Source: G963662675 sp963662675 (GTDB lineage Bacteria; Bacteroidota; Bacteroidia; Bacteroidales; Prolixibacteraceae). Taken from it: a stretch of DNA of 64,000 bases. Where the stretch lies: assembly GCA_963662675.2 (NCBI GenBank), contig CAXXHP010000005.1, forward strand, positions 124,001-188,000, read 5' to 3'. This document shows, piece after piece, positions 18,752 through 26,746 of this stretch. The notes under the pieces were generated by a model. It did no database searches. It saw only the letters and a list, made by a program, of their open reading frames with translations, and was not told the origin of the DNA. The first letter of the stretch is position 1, and every line of letters begins with the position of its first letter. Made by a program: the position numbers and the translations under genes.

Positions 18752-18782
18752 TTTGACAGTTAGTTTTTTTCACCTAGATTTG
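18752..18782 (+). promoter_or_regulatory. Promoter of the DUF4290-murA unit
   Basis: TTTG at 18752-18755, a 19 nt spacer, and TAGATTTG at 18775-18782, an exact match to the Bacteroidota consensus. The predicted start near 18789 leaves a leader of about 90 nt to the ATG at 18881. Confidence 0.7.
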
Positions 18783-18880
18783 CAACATAGAATTACCTTC
18801 GCCACTGGTTATCAACTCTATTACCTGAATTGCAAAACCGCAAGGTTTATTAAACACGATTACTTATAGATATTTTTTAG

Positions 18881-19492
18881 ATGGATTACAATTCGAATCG
18901 CAAGAAACTGCCTCTGCCTGAGTATGGTAGAAATCTTCAAAACATGGTTGACCATACCATGACAATTGAAGACCGGACCGAAAGAAACCGTGCAGCACAA
19001 ACCATCATCGACATAATGGGCAATATGTACCCCTACTTAAGGGATATAAATGATTTCAAGCACAAACTATGGGATCATTTAGCAATCATGTCAGATTTTG
19101 AACTTGACATTGACTACCCATATGCACCACCTGTTAGAGAAACTTTTAACGAGCCACCAAAGAGAGTCCCATATAGTACTGGACGGATTAGGCTTCGTCA
19201 TTACGGCAAAATCACTGAATCTTTAATTAAAAAAGCTACTGAATTTGAAAGTGGCGAGGAAAAAGAGGCATTGATAAAGCTTTTGGGTAACCATATGAAA
19301 AAAAGCTTTCTGATGTGGAACAAAGACTCGGTAGATGATGAAAAAATCTATGCTGACCTAGAACGACTCTCTCAAGGTCAAATTAAACGCACTGATTTGG
19401 GGCTAACAGAAACAAAAGACATTCTTTACCGAAATCGCAAAAAGAGTACCCCTACCCCCCGGAATCAAAAAAAATACCGTAAAAACGACTAA
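18881..19492 (+). CDS. DUF4290 protein, upstream of murA
   Basis: Uncharacterised cytoplasmic protein of 203 residues, recognised as the DUF4290 family of Bacteroidota (MDYNSNRKKLPLPEYGRNLQNMVD; GNMYPYLRDINDFKHKLWDHL). The N-terminal two thirds are mostly helical by eye. The C-terminal 30 residues are basic and low-complexity (KKSTPTPRNQKKYRKND), which could bind nucleic acid or be disordered. It ends 14 nt before murA and shares its promoter, so a link to envelope growth is plausible but not shown. Confidence 0.8.
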   Translation: MDYNSNRKKLPLPEYGRNLQNMVDHTMTIEDRTERNRAAQTIIDIMGNMYPYLRDINDFKHKLWDHLAIMSDFELDIDYPYAPPVRETFNEPPKRVPYSTGRIRLRHYGKITESLIKKATEFESGEEKEALIKLLGNHMKKSFLMWNKDSVDDEKIYADLERLSQGQIKRTDLGLTETKDILYRNRKKSTPTPRNQKKYRKND

Positions 19493-19506
19493 TATTATCT
19501 TCAGGG

Positions 19507-20814
19507 ATGGCAACATTTCAAATCGAAGGAGGCAAAAAATTAAAAGGAACAATTGAGCCTCAAGGAGCAAAAAATGAAGCACTGGAAGTTCTTTGCGCAA
19601 CTATTCTTACTTGTGAAAAAGTAACAATCTCCAACATTCCAGAAATCAGAGATGTCCTTAAACTTATCGAAATCCTGACGGAACTAGGCGTTAAAACTCA
19701 ACGATTATCAAAAGGCAAGTACGTTTTTCAGGCTGATAAAATAAATCTGGACTATTTGCAATCTGAAAAATTTGCGACACAAGCGTCTAGTCTGCGTGGA
19801 TCAATAATGATTGTAGGCCCACTTTTAGCTCGATTCGGACAAGCCTATATTCCTCAACCTGGTGGCGATAAAATAGGACGCCGTCGACTTGACACCCATT
19901 TTGTTGGCCTTCAAAATTTGGGAGCAAAATTCCAATACGACGCCAACAATTGTTTCTATAGCGTAACCGCATCAAAACTTTCAGGCAAATACATGTTGCT
20001 TGACGAAGCATCCGTTACTGGCACAGCCAACATTTTAATGGCTGCAGTTCTTGCAGAAGGGCAAACAACCATTTACAATGCAGCATGCGAACCGTACTTG
20101 CAACAACTATCAAGAATGCTCGTTTCAATGGGCGCAAAAATAAAGGGGATTGGTTCAAATCTTCTCATTATTGATGGAGTAAGTAGCCTTTCAGGTTGCA
20201 AGCACCTCATTCTTCCCGATATGATTGAAGTTGGAAGTTTCATAGGTCTTGCGGCAATGACTGGGTCAGAAATCACCATCTCAAACGTAGGCATTGACCA
20301 TTTGGGCATCATCCCTGATTCCTTTAAAAGACTTGGTATTAAACTGGAGAAAAAAGGGGATGACATCTACATCCCTGCTCAAAAAGAATACGAAATTGAA
20401 AGCTTCATTGATGGCTCTATCATGACCATTTCGGATGCTCCATGGCCAGGGCTAACACCTGATTTGCTTAGTATCTTCCTAGTTATTGCCACTCAGGCAA
20501 AAGGGAGTGTATTAATTCACCAAAAAATGTTTGAGAGTCGTCTCTTCTTTGTTGACAAACTCATTGACATGGGAGCACAAATCATTCTGTGTGATCCGCA
20601 TCGAGCAACCGTAATTGGACTAAACAAGAAACATCAGCTCCGTGGAACAACCATGTCATCTCCTGATATTAGAGCTGGAGTTGCACTTTTAATAGCAGCA
20701 CTTTCGGCAAAAGGTGAAAGCAAAATTTATAACATTGATCAAATCGACAGAGGCTATGAGCAAATTGATGTTCGACTAAATGCCTTAGGTGCTTCAATCT
20801 CAAGAATCGACTAA
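19507..20814 (+). CDS. murA: UDP-N-acetylglucosamine 1-carboxyvinyltransferase, Cys-to-Asp form
   Basis: First committed enzyme of peptidoglycan synthesis; it moves enolpyruvate from PEP to UDP-GlcNAc. It has 435 residues. The Lys-Asn pair at the active site is present in PQGAKNEAL (about 18-26). The active-site loop reads QPGGDKIGRRRLD, so the position that is Cys115 in E. coli is Asp121 here. This Cys-to-Asp form is known from M. tuberculosis and others and makes MurA insensitive to fosfomycin. The TPDLLS and RAGVALLIAALSAKG regions are conserved. Confidence 0.94.
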   Translation: MATFQIEGGKKLKGTIEPQGAKNEALEVLCATILTCEKVTISNIPEIRDVLKLIEILTELGVKTQRLSKGKYVFQADKINLDYLQSEKFATQASSLRGSIMIVGPLLARFGQAYIPQPGGDKIGRRRLDTHFVGLQNLGAKFQYDANNCFYSVTASKLSGKYMLLDEASVTGTANILMAAVLAEGQTTIYNAACEPYLQQLSRMLVSMGAKIKGIGSNLLIIDGVSSLSGCKHLILPDMIEVGSFIGLAAMTGSEITISNVGIDHLGIIPDSFKRLGIKLEKKGDDIYIPAQKEYEIESFIDGSIMTISDAPWPGLTPDLLSIFLVIATQAKGSVLIHQKMFESRLFFVDKLIDMGAQIILCDPHRATVIGLNKKHQLRGTTMSSPDIRAGVALLIAALSAKGESKIYNIDQIDRGYEQIDVRLNALGASISRID

Positions 20815-20932
20815 TTCCCTTACTGCACTTTTGTTAATGTTTCCAAAACACGAACTTGCTATAAATCAAATTCAACATTTTTTTGTTATAATTGTCAATG
20901 TTAATTATAAATAGATATATAAATAGCTGAAT

Positions 20933-21457
20933 ATGACTAGGAAATTTTTTATCGCATTCGTACTTATTATTGGGTTAGCAACACAAGTCAAAGCAGGGAA
21001 CGATGTCAGCATTGGGACAAGTGTTGGCGAAAAGGCCCCTGAAATAGCAGAAAATTCAGTTACTGGCGAGGAAATAAAACTGTCAGATCTGAATGGTCAA
21101 GTTGTGTTAATCGACTTCTGGGCTGCATGGTGTGGTCCTTGTCGTAGAGAAAATCCAACAGTAGTGGCCGCCTATGAAAAATATAAAGACAAAGAATTTA
21201 AAAACGGTGAAGGCTTTACCGTATACAGCGTCTCTCTAGACAAAACAAAAGAAGCGTGGGAAAAAGCAATTGCAGAAGATAACCTGAGTTGGGAATATCA
21301 TGTTAGCGACTTAAAATTTTGGTCATCAAAATATGCATCTGTCTATGGAGTCCGCAGTATTCCAGCAAACTTCTTAATTGATGGAGATGGAGTTATCATT
21401 GCAAAAAACTTGCGTGGCCCAAACCTCGAAGCAGCCCTTGAAAACCTATTGAAGTAG
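20933..21457 (+). CDS. TlpA-like periplasmic thioredoxin
   Basis: Exported thiol-disulfide protein of 174 residues. The signal peptide runs to about residue 21 (FIALVLIIG-like core, then VKAGN). The thioredoxin fold carries WAAWCGPC with Cys67 and Cys70. The AhpC-TSA/redoxin form is seen in VGEKAPEIAENSVTGEEIKLSDLNGQ before the active site. A cis-Pro segment RSIPANFLID follows. The likely role is reducing periplasmic disulfides or cytochrome maturation. It is a single-gene unit ended by a strong terminator. Confidence 0.86.
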   Translation: MTRKFFIAFVLIIGLATQVKAGNDVSIGTSVGEKAPEIAENSVTGEEIKLSDLNGQVVLIDFWAAWCGPCRRENPTVVAAYEKYKDKEFKNGEGFTVYSVSLDKTKEAWEKAIAEDNLSWEYHVSDLKFWSSKYASVYGVRSIPANFLIDGDGVIIAKNLRGPNLEAALENLLK

Positions 21458-21482
21458 ATTATTAGATTTTGACATTAAATAC

Positions 21483-21514
21483 AAAGAGGCCATCCTATAT
21501 AGGATGGCCTCTTT
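21483..21514. terminator. Bidirectional terminator (32 nt palindrome)
   Basis: A perfect palindrome with A and T runs at its ends, between the convergent TlpA-like gene and sucD. The arms contain GAGGCCATCC and its complement. It should serve both strands. Confidence 0.85.
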
Positions 21515-21525
21515 CATAAATATCA

Positions 21526-22407
21526 TCAAGCAGATTCTTTTGCCAATTTTTCTTTAAGCAACATCGGAATTTCGGAAGGCTCTTTCGCCACAGGTACGCC
21601 AACCTTAGCAAAAGCCTTAATTTTTTCTTCAGCAGTACCCGAACCACTGGATATTATTGCGCCTGCATGTCCCATTCTTTTCCCCGGAGGAGCTGTTTGC
21701 CCTGCAATAAATGAAACAACGGGTTTTGTAACATGCGCTGCAATATATTCAGCTGCTTGTTCTTCTGCATCACCTCCTATTTCACCAATTAATACAATTG
21801 CCTCTGTATAGGGATCATTCTGGTACATTTCCAGCAATTCGATATAATACAAGCCAGCAACTGGATCCCCCCCAATACCAACGACAGTACTTTGCCCCAT
21901 TCCGTTTTGGGTCAGCATGTTTACAACTTCATAGGTTAACGTACCGCTTCTCGATATTAATCCAATATTCCCTTTTTTGAAAATCATACCCGGCAAGATA
22001 CCAATCAACGCTTCATCAGGAGTTATTAATCCCGGACAATTGGGGCCAACTAATTTTGTCCCGTTTTGCTTTAAAATCGGTGTAATCCGAATCATATCAA
22101 GAATAGGGACACCTTCTGAAATAGCAACCACCAGATTAATTCCTGCATAAGAAGCCTCAAGAATCGCATCTGCCGCAAAAGGGGCTGGAACGAAAATAAT
22201 AGAAACATTTGCCCCAGTATCTTTCACAGCCTCTTCAACCGAATTATATACAGGAATACCATTTACGAAAGTCCCGCCTTTTCCGGGGGAAATTCCACCA
22301 ACAATATTTGTTCCGTATTCTTTCATTCGGGCAGCATGAAATTGCCCATCACGACCGGTAATACCCTGCACTAGCAGTTTTGTATTTTTATTTACGAGTA
22401 TACTCAT
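21526..22407 (-). CDS. sucD: Succinyl-CoA ligase, alpha subunit
   Basis: Alpha subunit of the ADP/GDP-forming succinyl-CoA synthetase of the TCA cycle. It has 293 residues. The CoA-binding Rossmann part has LVQGITGRDGQFH (about 12-24) and the phosphohistidine loop is GHAGAIISSGSG with His247. It follows sucC by 10 nt, so the two are one operon. Confidence 0.95.
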   Translation of the reverse strand: MSILVNKNTKLLVQGITGRDGQFHAARMKEYGTNIVGGISPGKGGTFVNGIPVYNSVEEAVKDTGANVSIIFVPAPFAADAILEASYAGINLVVAISEGVPILDMIRITPILKQNGTKLVGPNCPGLITPDEALIGILPGMIFKKGNIGLISRSGTLTYEVVNMLTQNGMGQSTVVGIGGDPVAGLYYIELLEMYQNDPYTEAIVLIGEIGGDAEEQAAEYIAAHVTKPVVSFIAGQTAPPGKRMGHAGAIISSGSGTAEEKIKAFAKVGVPVAKEPSEIPMLLKEKLAKESA

Positions 22408-22417
22408 ATCTCTGGAT

Positions 22418-23557
22418 TTAATTTTTTTCTTGACTTAAATCAATTGCTTTTTGTGCAGCCTCACTCATCGTATTAACAGTTGGCAAACCCGTTTCTTTAA
22501 GAATTGCAAGTCCTTCTTCTGAATTTGTTCCTGATAAACGGACCACAATTGGAATATGGGTTTTTATTACATTCAAAGCTTCAATCAACCCACGAGCAAC
22601 ATCATCACAACGCGTAATTCCTCCAAAAATATTAATCATGACTGCTTCCACATTTTTATCTGACAATAAAATATTCATCGCATCTACAACCTTCTGTGGA
22701 CTTGAGCTTCCCCCAATATCCAAAAAATTTGCAGGGGAGCCACCATACAGCTTAATCATGTCCATAGTTGCCATTGCTAAACCGGCACCATTTACCATAC
22801 ACCCAATATTCCCATCTAGTTTGATGTAAGATAATCCCTTTTCATGCGCATCAATTTCTTTCTGCTCTTCCTCATCAGCCTCTCTCATTGCCAATATTTC
22901 AGGCTGACGATTTAATGCGTTATCATCAAAATTCATTTTCCCGTCGATAGCAAAGATCTCTTTATCCGGGGTCAAAACCATTGGATTTATTTCTGCAATG
23001 GTAGAGTCTGTCTCAATAAACACTTTGTAAAGCTTTTGAAATATATCAGCTGCTTTTCTGGCTTGCTTCACATCAGGGAATAATTTCATGGCAATGTTAC
23101 GTGCTTGAAATCCTAACAATCCGGTTTGTGGATTTATACTGAATTTGTGTATCAGTTCCGGATTCGTTTTTGCCACTTCCTCAATTTCAACACCCCCCTC
23201 GGCACTAACCATTAATGTCACTGATTTTGAATTCCTGTCATTAATCAAGCCTACGTAATATTCCTTTTCAATATCAACGGCATCAGCAACAATAACCTTT
23301 TCGACTTTGTACCCTTTAATATCCATCCCTAAAATCTGGTCGGCTGCTAAAACGGCTGCTTCTTTTGTTTTGGCTAACTTTACTCCACCTGCTTTCCCGC
23401 GTCCTCCAACTAATACTTGTGCTTTTACAACGACGAGGTTATCGATTTTTTCCATTGCTTTTTTTACGTCCTCAACGGAATGGCACAACACATGATTTGG
23501 AACAGGAAGGCCATATTTCTTGAAGATTTCCCTTGCTTGATATTCATGTATCTTCAT
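22418..23557 (-). CDS. sucC: Succinyl-CoA ligase, beta subunit
   Basis: Beta subunit with an ATP-grasp nucleotide fold. It has 379 residues. MKIHEYQAREIFKKYGLPVP opens the chain; KAQVLVGGRGKAGGVKLA (about 45-62) is the phosphate-binding strand; NIFGGITRCDDVARG near residue 310 is the family signature. It is the promoter-proximal gene of sucCD. Confidence 0.95.
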   Translation of the reverse strand: MKIHEYQAREIFKKYGLPVPNHVLCHSVEDVKKAMEKIDNLVVVKAQVLVGGRGKAGGVKLAKTKEAAVLAADQILGMDIKGYKVEKVIVADAVDIEKEYYVGLINDRNSKSVTLMVSAEGGVEIEEVAKTNPELIHKFSINPQTGLLGFQARNIAMKLFPDVKQARKAADIFQKLYKVFIETDSTIAEINPMVLTPDKEIFAIDGKMNFDDNALNRQPEILAMREADEEEQKEIDAHEKGLSYIKLDGNIGCMVNGAGLAMATMDMIKLYGGSPANFLDIGGSSSPQKVVDAMNILLSDKNVEAVMINIFGGITRCDDVARGLIEALNVIKTHIPIVVRLSGTNSEEGLAILKETGLPTVNTMSEAAQKAIDLSQEKN

Positions 23558-23714
23558 ATGATATATTATTTATGTGTGGTTAGCATGTATGTTCCTCTAA
23601 AAGTATTAAAACATACAGATAATTAGAGTTATGAATGTTTTTATTTATTCTATTCTTAAACATATTAACATCACTAATTTGGAATTGTTTGAGCACTCAC
23701 AAACATAAAGTACC

Positions 23715-23738
23715 CAAACTTGTAAAGTTTTAAGTTTG
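23715..23738. promoter_or_regulatory. Inverted repeat between sucC and the SIS-domain gene
   Basis: CAAACTT (23715-23721) and AAGTTTG (23732-23738) form a 7 bp inverted repeat with a 10 nt centre, in the divergent spacer. It could be a regulator site for either gene. This is sequence symmetry only. Confidence 0.25.
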
Positions 23739-23762
23739 CTATTTGTAATAATTATAAAATTG

Positions 23763-23793
23763 CTTGAAATCCCTAAAATTTCAAGTAATTTTG
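23763..23793 (+). promoter_or_regulatory. Promoter with embedded palindrome, SIS-domain gene
   Basis: TTG at 23764-23766, 19 nt, then TAATTTTG at 23786-23793. An 8 bp inverted repeat (CTTGAAAT at 23763-23770, ATTTCAAG at 23778-23785) fills the spacer exactly between the two boxes. A bound repressor there would block the promoter. The transcript would start near 23800, about 16 nt before the ATG. Confidence 0.5.
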
Positions 23794-23815
23794 CCCGTGT
23801 TATAACACTTACATT

Positions 23816-24427
23816 ATGATTGAAGAAGTACAGAAATTAATTACGCATGAAGCAGAGGCAATTGCCAACATTCCTGCAAACGACCAATATGAGAAAGCCA
23901 TAGGATTGATTGAAAAACACGTACATCAATTGAATGGTAAATTGGTTGCCAGTGGCATGGGGAAAGCTGGACAAATTGCATTAAATATTGCTACAACTTT
24001 TAGCTCAACCGGCACACCTGCTGTTTTCATTCACCCAAGTGATGCACAACATGGTGATTTGGGCGTAATCCAGCCCAATGATGTTATGCTCCTGATCTCA
24101 AATTCAGGAAAAACACGTGAGATACTTGAGCTAGTAGATCTGGCAGACAATCTGTACAAAGACATTCCCTTTATTGTTATTACAAGCAACACGGAAAGTG
24201 ATTTAGCGAAACTTGCAAACGTCACTCTTTTTACCGGCAATCCGAAAGAAGTCTGCATATTGGGGCTTACACCGAGTACTTCGACTACCACCATGACCGT
24301 TATTGGCGATGTATTAGTTGTGTTAATGATGAAAAAAATTGGTTTTTCAAACGAAGAATACGCCAAACGTCATCATGGGGGATATCTGGGAACAAAATCC
24401 AGAAAACAATCAAAAATAAAGGAATAG
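23816..24427 (+). CDS. SIS-domain sugar-phosphate isomerase, KdsD-like without CBS domains
   Basis: Resembles the isomerase domain of arabinose-5-phosphate isomerase (Ru5P to A5P, for Kdo in lipopolysaccharide). It has 203 residues: VASGMGKAGQIALNIATTFSSTG, then HPSDAQHGDLGVI with the conserved His, ISNSGKTREI for phosphate binding, and GLTPSTSTTTMTVIGDVL. The two C-terminal CBS domains of E. coli KdsD are missing; the chain ends after RHHGGYLGTKSRK. A role in another sugar phosphate is possible. It is followed after 49 nt by the isochorismatase-family gene. Confidence 0.78.
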   Translation: MIEEVQKLITHEAEAIANIPANDQYEKAIGLIEKHVHQLNGKLVASGMGKAGQIALNIATTFSSTGTPAVFIHPSDAQHGDLGVIQPNDVMLLISNSGKTREILELVDLADNLYKDIPFIVITSNTESDLAKLANVTLFTGNPKEVCILGLTPSTSTTTMTVIGDVLVVLMMKKIGFSNEEYAKRHHGGYLGTKSRKQSKIKE

Positions 24428-24476
24428 AATATAGACCGAAAGAAATTTTGATTACCGTTTATAAAAAACAAATGTC

Positions 24477-25019
24477 ATGCGAATTACGAAAGAAAACACA
24501 GTAGGATTGATCATTGATATTCAGGAACGTTTACTTCCTGCAATGGAGGAGCCAGAGGCATTACTAAACAATTGTAAAATTCTGGTTGAAGGACTGCAAG
24601 AATTGAGCATTCCTCTTCTTGTAACACAGCAGTACACCAAAGGATTGGGAGAGACAGTTGAGCCTATAAAATCAATCATAAAAGATTTCAACCCTATTGA
24701 AAAAAGTGATTTTAGTTGTTGCGATGAAACAACTGTTGCAGATCAGTTGAAAGAAAAAAATGCAAAAAACGTAATCATTTGTGGAATTGAAAGCCATGTT
24801 TGCGTACTGCAAACAGCCATCGACCTGAAAGAAGCAGGTTATATTCCTGTTGTAGTAATGGACTGTGTATCTTCACGCTCATTCGACAACATGGATTTAG
24901 CAGCAGAGCGCTTACGTTACGAAGGAATTATGATGACTTCTTATGAATCGATTCTGTTTGAGCTTACCCGCTCTTCAAAAGCTGCAGAATTCCGTGCTAT
25001 TTCAAAGCTGGTGAAATAG
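24477..25019 (+). CDS. Isochorismatase-family cysteine hydrolase
   Basis: Small hydrolase of 180 residues. The catalytic triad of the family can be seen: Asp in GLIIDIQERLLPAM (about 14), Lys in NPIEKSDFSC (about 81) and Cys in GIESHVCVLQTAIDL (about 116). Members act on isochorismate, nicotinamide or other amides; the substrate cannot be told here. It is downstream of the KdsD-like gene and closed by a strong terminator, so the two may be co-transcribed. Confidence 0.85.
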   Translation: MRITKENTVGLIIDIQERLLPAMEEPEALLNNCKILVEGLQELSIPLLVTQQYTKGLGETVEPIKSIIKDFNPIEKSDFSCCDETTVADQLKEKNAKNVIICGIESHVCVLQTAIDLKEAGYIPVVVMDCVSSRSFDNMDLAAERLRYEGIMMTSYESILFELTRSSKAAEFRAISKLVK

Positions 25020-25038
25020 AAACATCAACAGACATATA

Positions 25039-25080
25039 AGAATAGCTGACACCCTTAACCTGTCAGCTATTCTTTTTTTT
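25039..25080 (+). terminator. Rho-independent terminator
   Basis: A 13 bp perfect stem (25039-25051 with 25061-25073) containing AATAGCTGACA, a 9 nt loop, then a run of T. It ends the isochorismatase-family transcript. Confidence 0.88.
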
Positions 25081-25291
25081 GGGAGTAACACATTCGCACT
25101 AGGGTCAGTTATCAAACGTTAAAATTGTCAACTGGAATCCGCACATGACAGCCCCTCGAATCGTCATCTAAATGCACCTTATTTAATTCCACTTTATAAG
25201 TTTAAGAAACAACAACCACCGCTAAAATAGCAGACTATAAATTCTTTCGAAATTTGAGTTAGCTCATTTAAAGCAGAGTTAACAAGGCAAC

Positions 25292-25327
25292 AAAAAACCC
25301 CAACTATGAATAATTCATAAATGGGGT
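25292..25327 (-). terminator. Rho-independent terminator
   Basis: Read on the minus strand, ACCCCA and TGGGGT close an inner ATTCATA-type stem and are followed by six T residues. It ends the PHP-aldolase-dehydrogenase transcript. Confidence 0.8.
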
Positions 25328-25368
25328 CTATATGATAGAAAGCATCACTTTGAAGATGCTGTTTCTTT

Positions 25369-26640
25369 CTAAATTTCCTTAGCGTTTGCCAAAAGGTAAT
25401 CTTCTGCCTCAACAGACCATAGTCCTTTATTTTTAGCACATATCTCATCCAATTTGGCATAAAACGGATCGTTCTTCCCCTTTTCACCAAAATCGCTGAT
25501 AGCAGTCAATGGAATATCCTTGTGTGTATAAACCAATTTTTTACCACCCGGAATTTCAGGAAGATGAAGTGTTGTGTCGATTACAGCATTCAATCCGCCA
25601 ATATGTGTTACCAAACCTGCAGGATCAAGACCTTTGGTCATTACATCCAATGCTTCTTTCATGTCGTCAGTATTTCCTCCTGAAGTACCAACAATATGCG
25701 TATAGGCATAATGAACATTGTAGAAGTTCATTTTAGCGCTAAACTCAGGATTGCTAGGTCCAGCAAAAAAGTTCAAACATCCATCCATTGAAAGGATTGC
25801 ATCACCTTGCTCAACGACTGAAGGAACAGGTGCAAAAACGAAAACATCATTATATCCTTCGCCACCACTAAGTGCTTTCAGTTCTTCAACGGCATTTGGA
25901 CCACTGGTATTTTTATATATCAACTCAATACCTTTTGACTTGGCCCATTCAGGAGGGTAGATAGTCGCTGCCCTATCCAAACGTGCTTGATCAATATCTG
26001 TAACAACCATCAGTGAAGGTTTACGGTCTTCACGCATAATCACGTAATTGATTGCTGCCAATCCCATAGGACCAACACCAGCAAGAATAGCCATTTTACC
26101 ATCGGCCACAATTTCCATATCATGAACATATGAACCTGGCGTTGTATGATAGTTCGCATGCATAGTACCAATTACACAACTCAATGGCTCGGCCAATGAA
26201 GCTGGATAATAGCCAGGCCCATCATATGCCAACAGGCAATCCTTCTCTAATACATCTTTTGGAATAATCACATAAGTTGCGTCACCACCGATATGTTGGT
26301 ATGAATAACCAGGCGCACTCAAAACACCAACTGGCCCATCTTCATTATAGATGGCAGGTTGAATAGAATACTTCTGTCCTGCTTTAAACTTGTGTTGCCA
26401 TTTTGCACCTACCTCAACCAACTCACCAGAAAATTCATGTCCAATGATAATTGGGTTCTCTGCAACATCATTTGGCACACGTTTGTGATCAGTTGCTTGA
26501 GTTGCAGCTTTATACGATGACATGCAAATGCTGTCAGAAACAACCTTTGCTAAGATTTCATCGTCTTTGATTGCGGGAAGTTCAAACTCTTCCAAACGCA
26601 AATCTTTTTTTCCGTATAATCGAATTGCTTTTGTTTTCAT
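25369..26640 (-). CDS. Zinc-dependent sugar-phosphate dehydrogenase, YggP/SorE-like
   Basis: Medium-chain dehydrogenase; relatives include E. coli YggP and L-sorbose-1-phosphate reductase. From the ATG at 26640 it has 423 residues, starting MKTKAIRLYGKKDLRLEEF; the longer frame adds six unlikely residues. Catalytic zinc ligands appear as Cys in SDSICMSS, His/Glu in GHEFSGE and Glu in SLAEPLSC; the structural four-Cys lobe is absent. NAD-binding is GVGPMGLAAINY. The C-terminus (GGKKLVYTHKDIPLTAI, FGEKGKNDPFY) is YggP-like. It is last in the PHP-aldolase/SDR-dehydrogenase unit, so a ketose- or polyol-phosphate is its likely substrate (inference). Confidence 0.82.
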   Translation of the reverse strand: MKTKAIRLYGKKDLRLEEFELPAIKDDEILAKVVSDSICMSSYKAATQATDHKRVPNDVAENPIIIGHEFSGELVEVGAKWQHKFKAGQKYSIQPAIYNEDGPVGVLSAPGYSYQHIGGDATYVIIPKDVLEKDCLLAYDGPGYYPASLAEPLSCVIGTMHANYHTTPGSYVHDMEIVADGKMAILAGVGPMGLAAINYVIMREDRKPSLMVVTDIDQARLDRAATIYPPEWAKSKGIELIYKNTSGPNAVEELKALSGGEGYNDVFVFAPVPSVVEQGDAILSMDGCLNFFAGPSNPEFSAKMNFYNVHYAYTHIVGTSGGNTDDMKEALDVMTKGLDPAGLVTHIGGLNAVIDTTLHLPEIPGGKKLVYTHKDIPLTAISDFGEKGKNDPFYAKLDEICAKNKGLWSVEAEDYLLANAKEI

Positions 26641-26665
26641 ATGTATTCTCTTTATCATTTAACAA

Positions 26666-26693
26666 CCGTCATCCTGGACTTGTTTCAGGATCT
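26666..26693. repeat. REP-like palindromic element
   Basis: CCGTCATCCTGG, then ACTTGTTT, then CAGGATCT. ATCCTG/CAGGAT form a short hairpin. Elements of this wording are widespread between genes in Bacteroidota and other phyla. It lies between the aldolase/SDR gene and the dehydrogenase gene. Confidence 0.5.
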
Positions 26694-26746
26694 TTCAAAT
26701 CACTGAGATTCCGAAAAAAAGAGTTCGGAATTACTCTGCAATTAGT

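Larger units (their letters stand above)
25020..25368. other. Convergent intergenic region, no gene seen
   Basis: Holds only a plus-strand terminator (25039-25080) and a minus-strand terminator (25297-25327). The roughly 215 nt between them show no convincing coding frame or RNA. Confidence 0.6.

Noticed and set aside
25194..25490. Minus-strand frame of 98 codons near the dehydrogenase gene
   Set aside because: It overlaps the dehydrogenase C-terminus in another frame and spans the terminator at 25292-25327.
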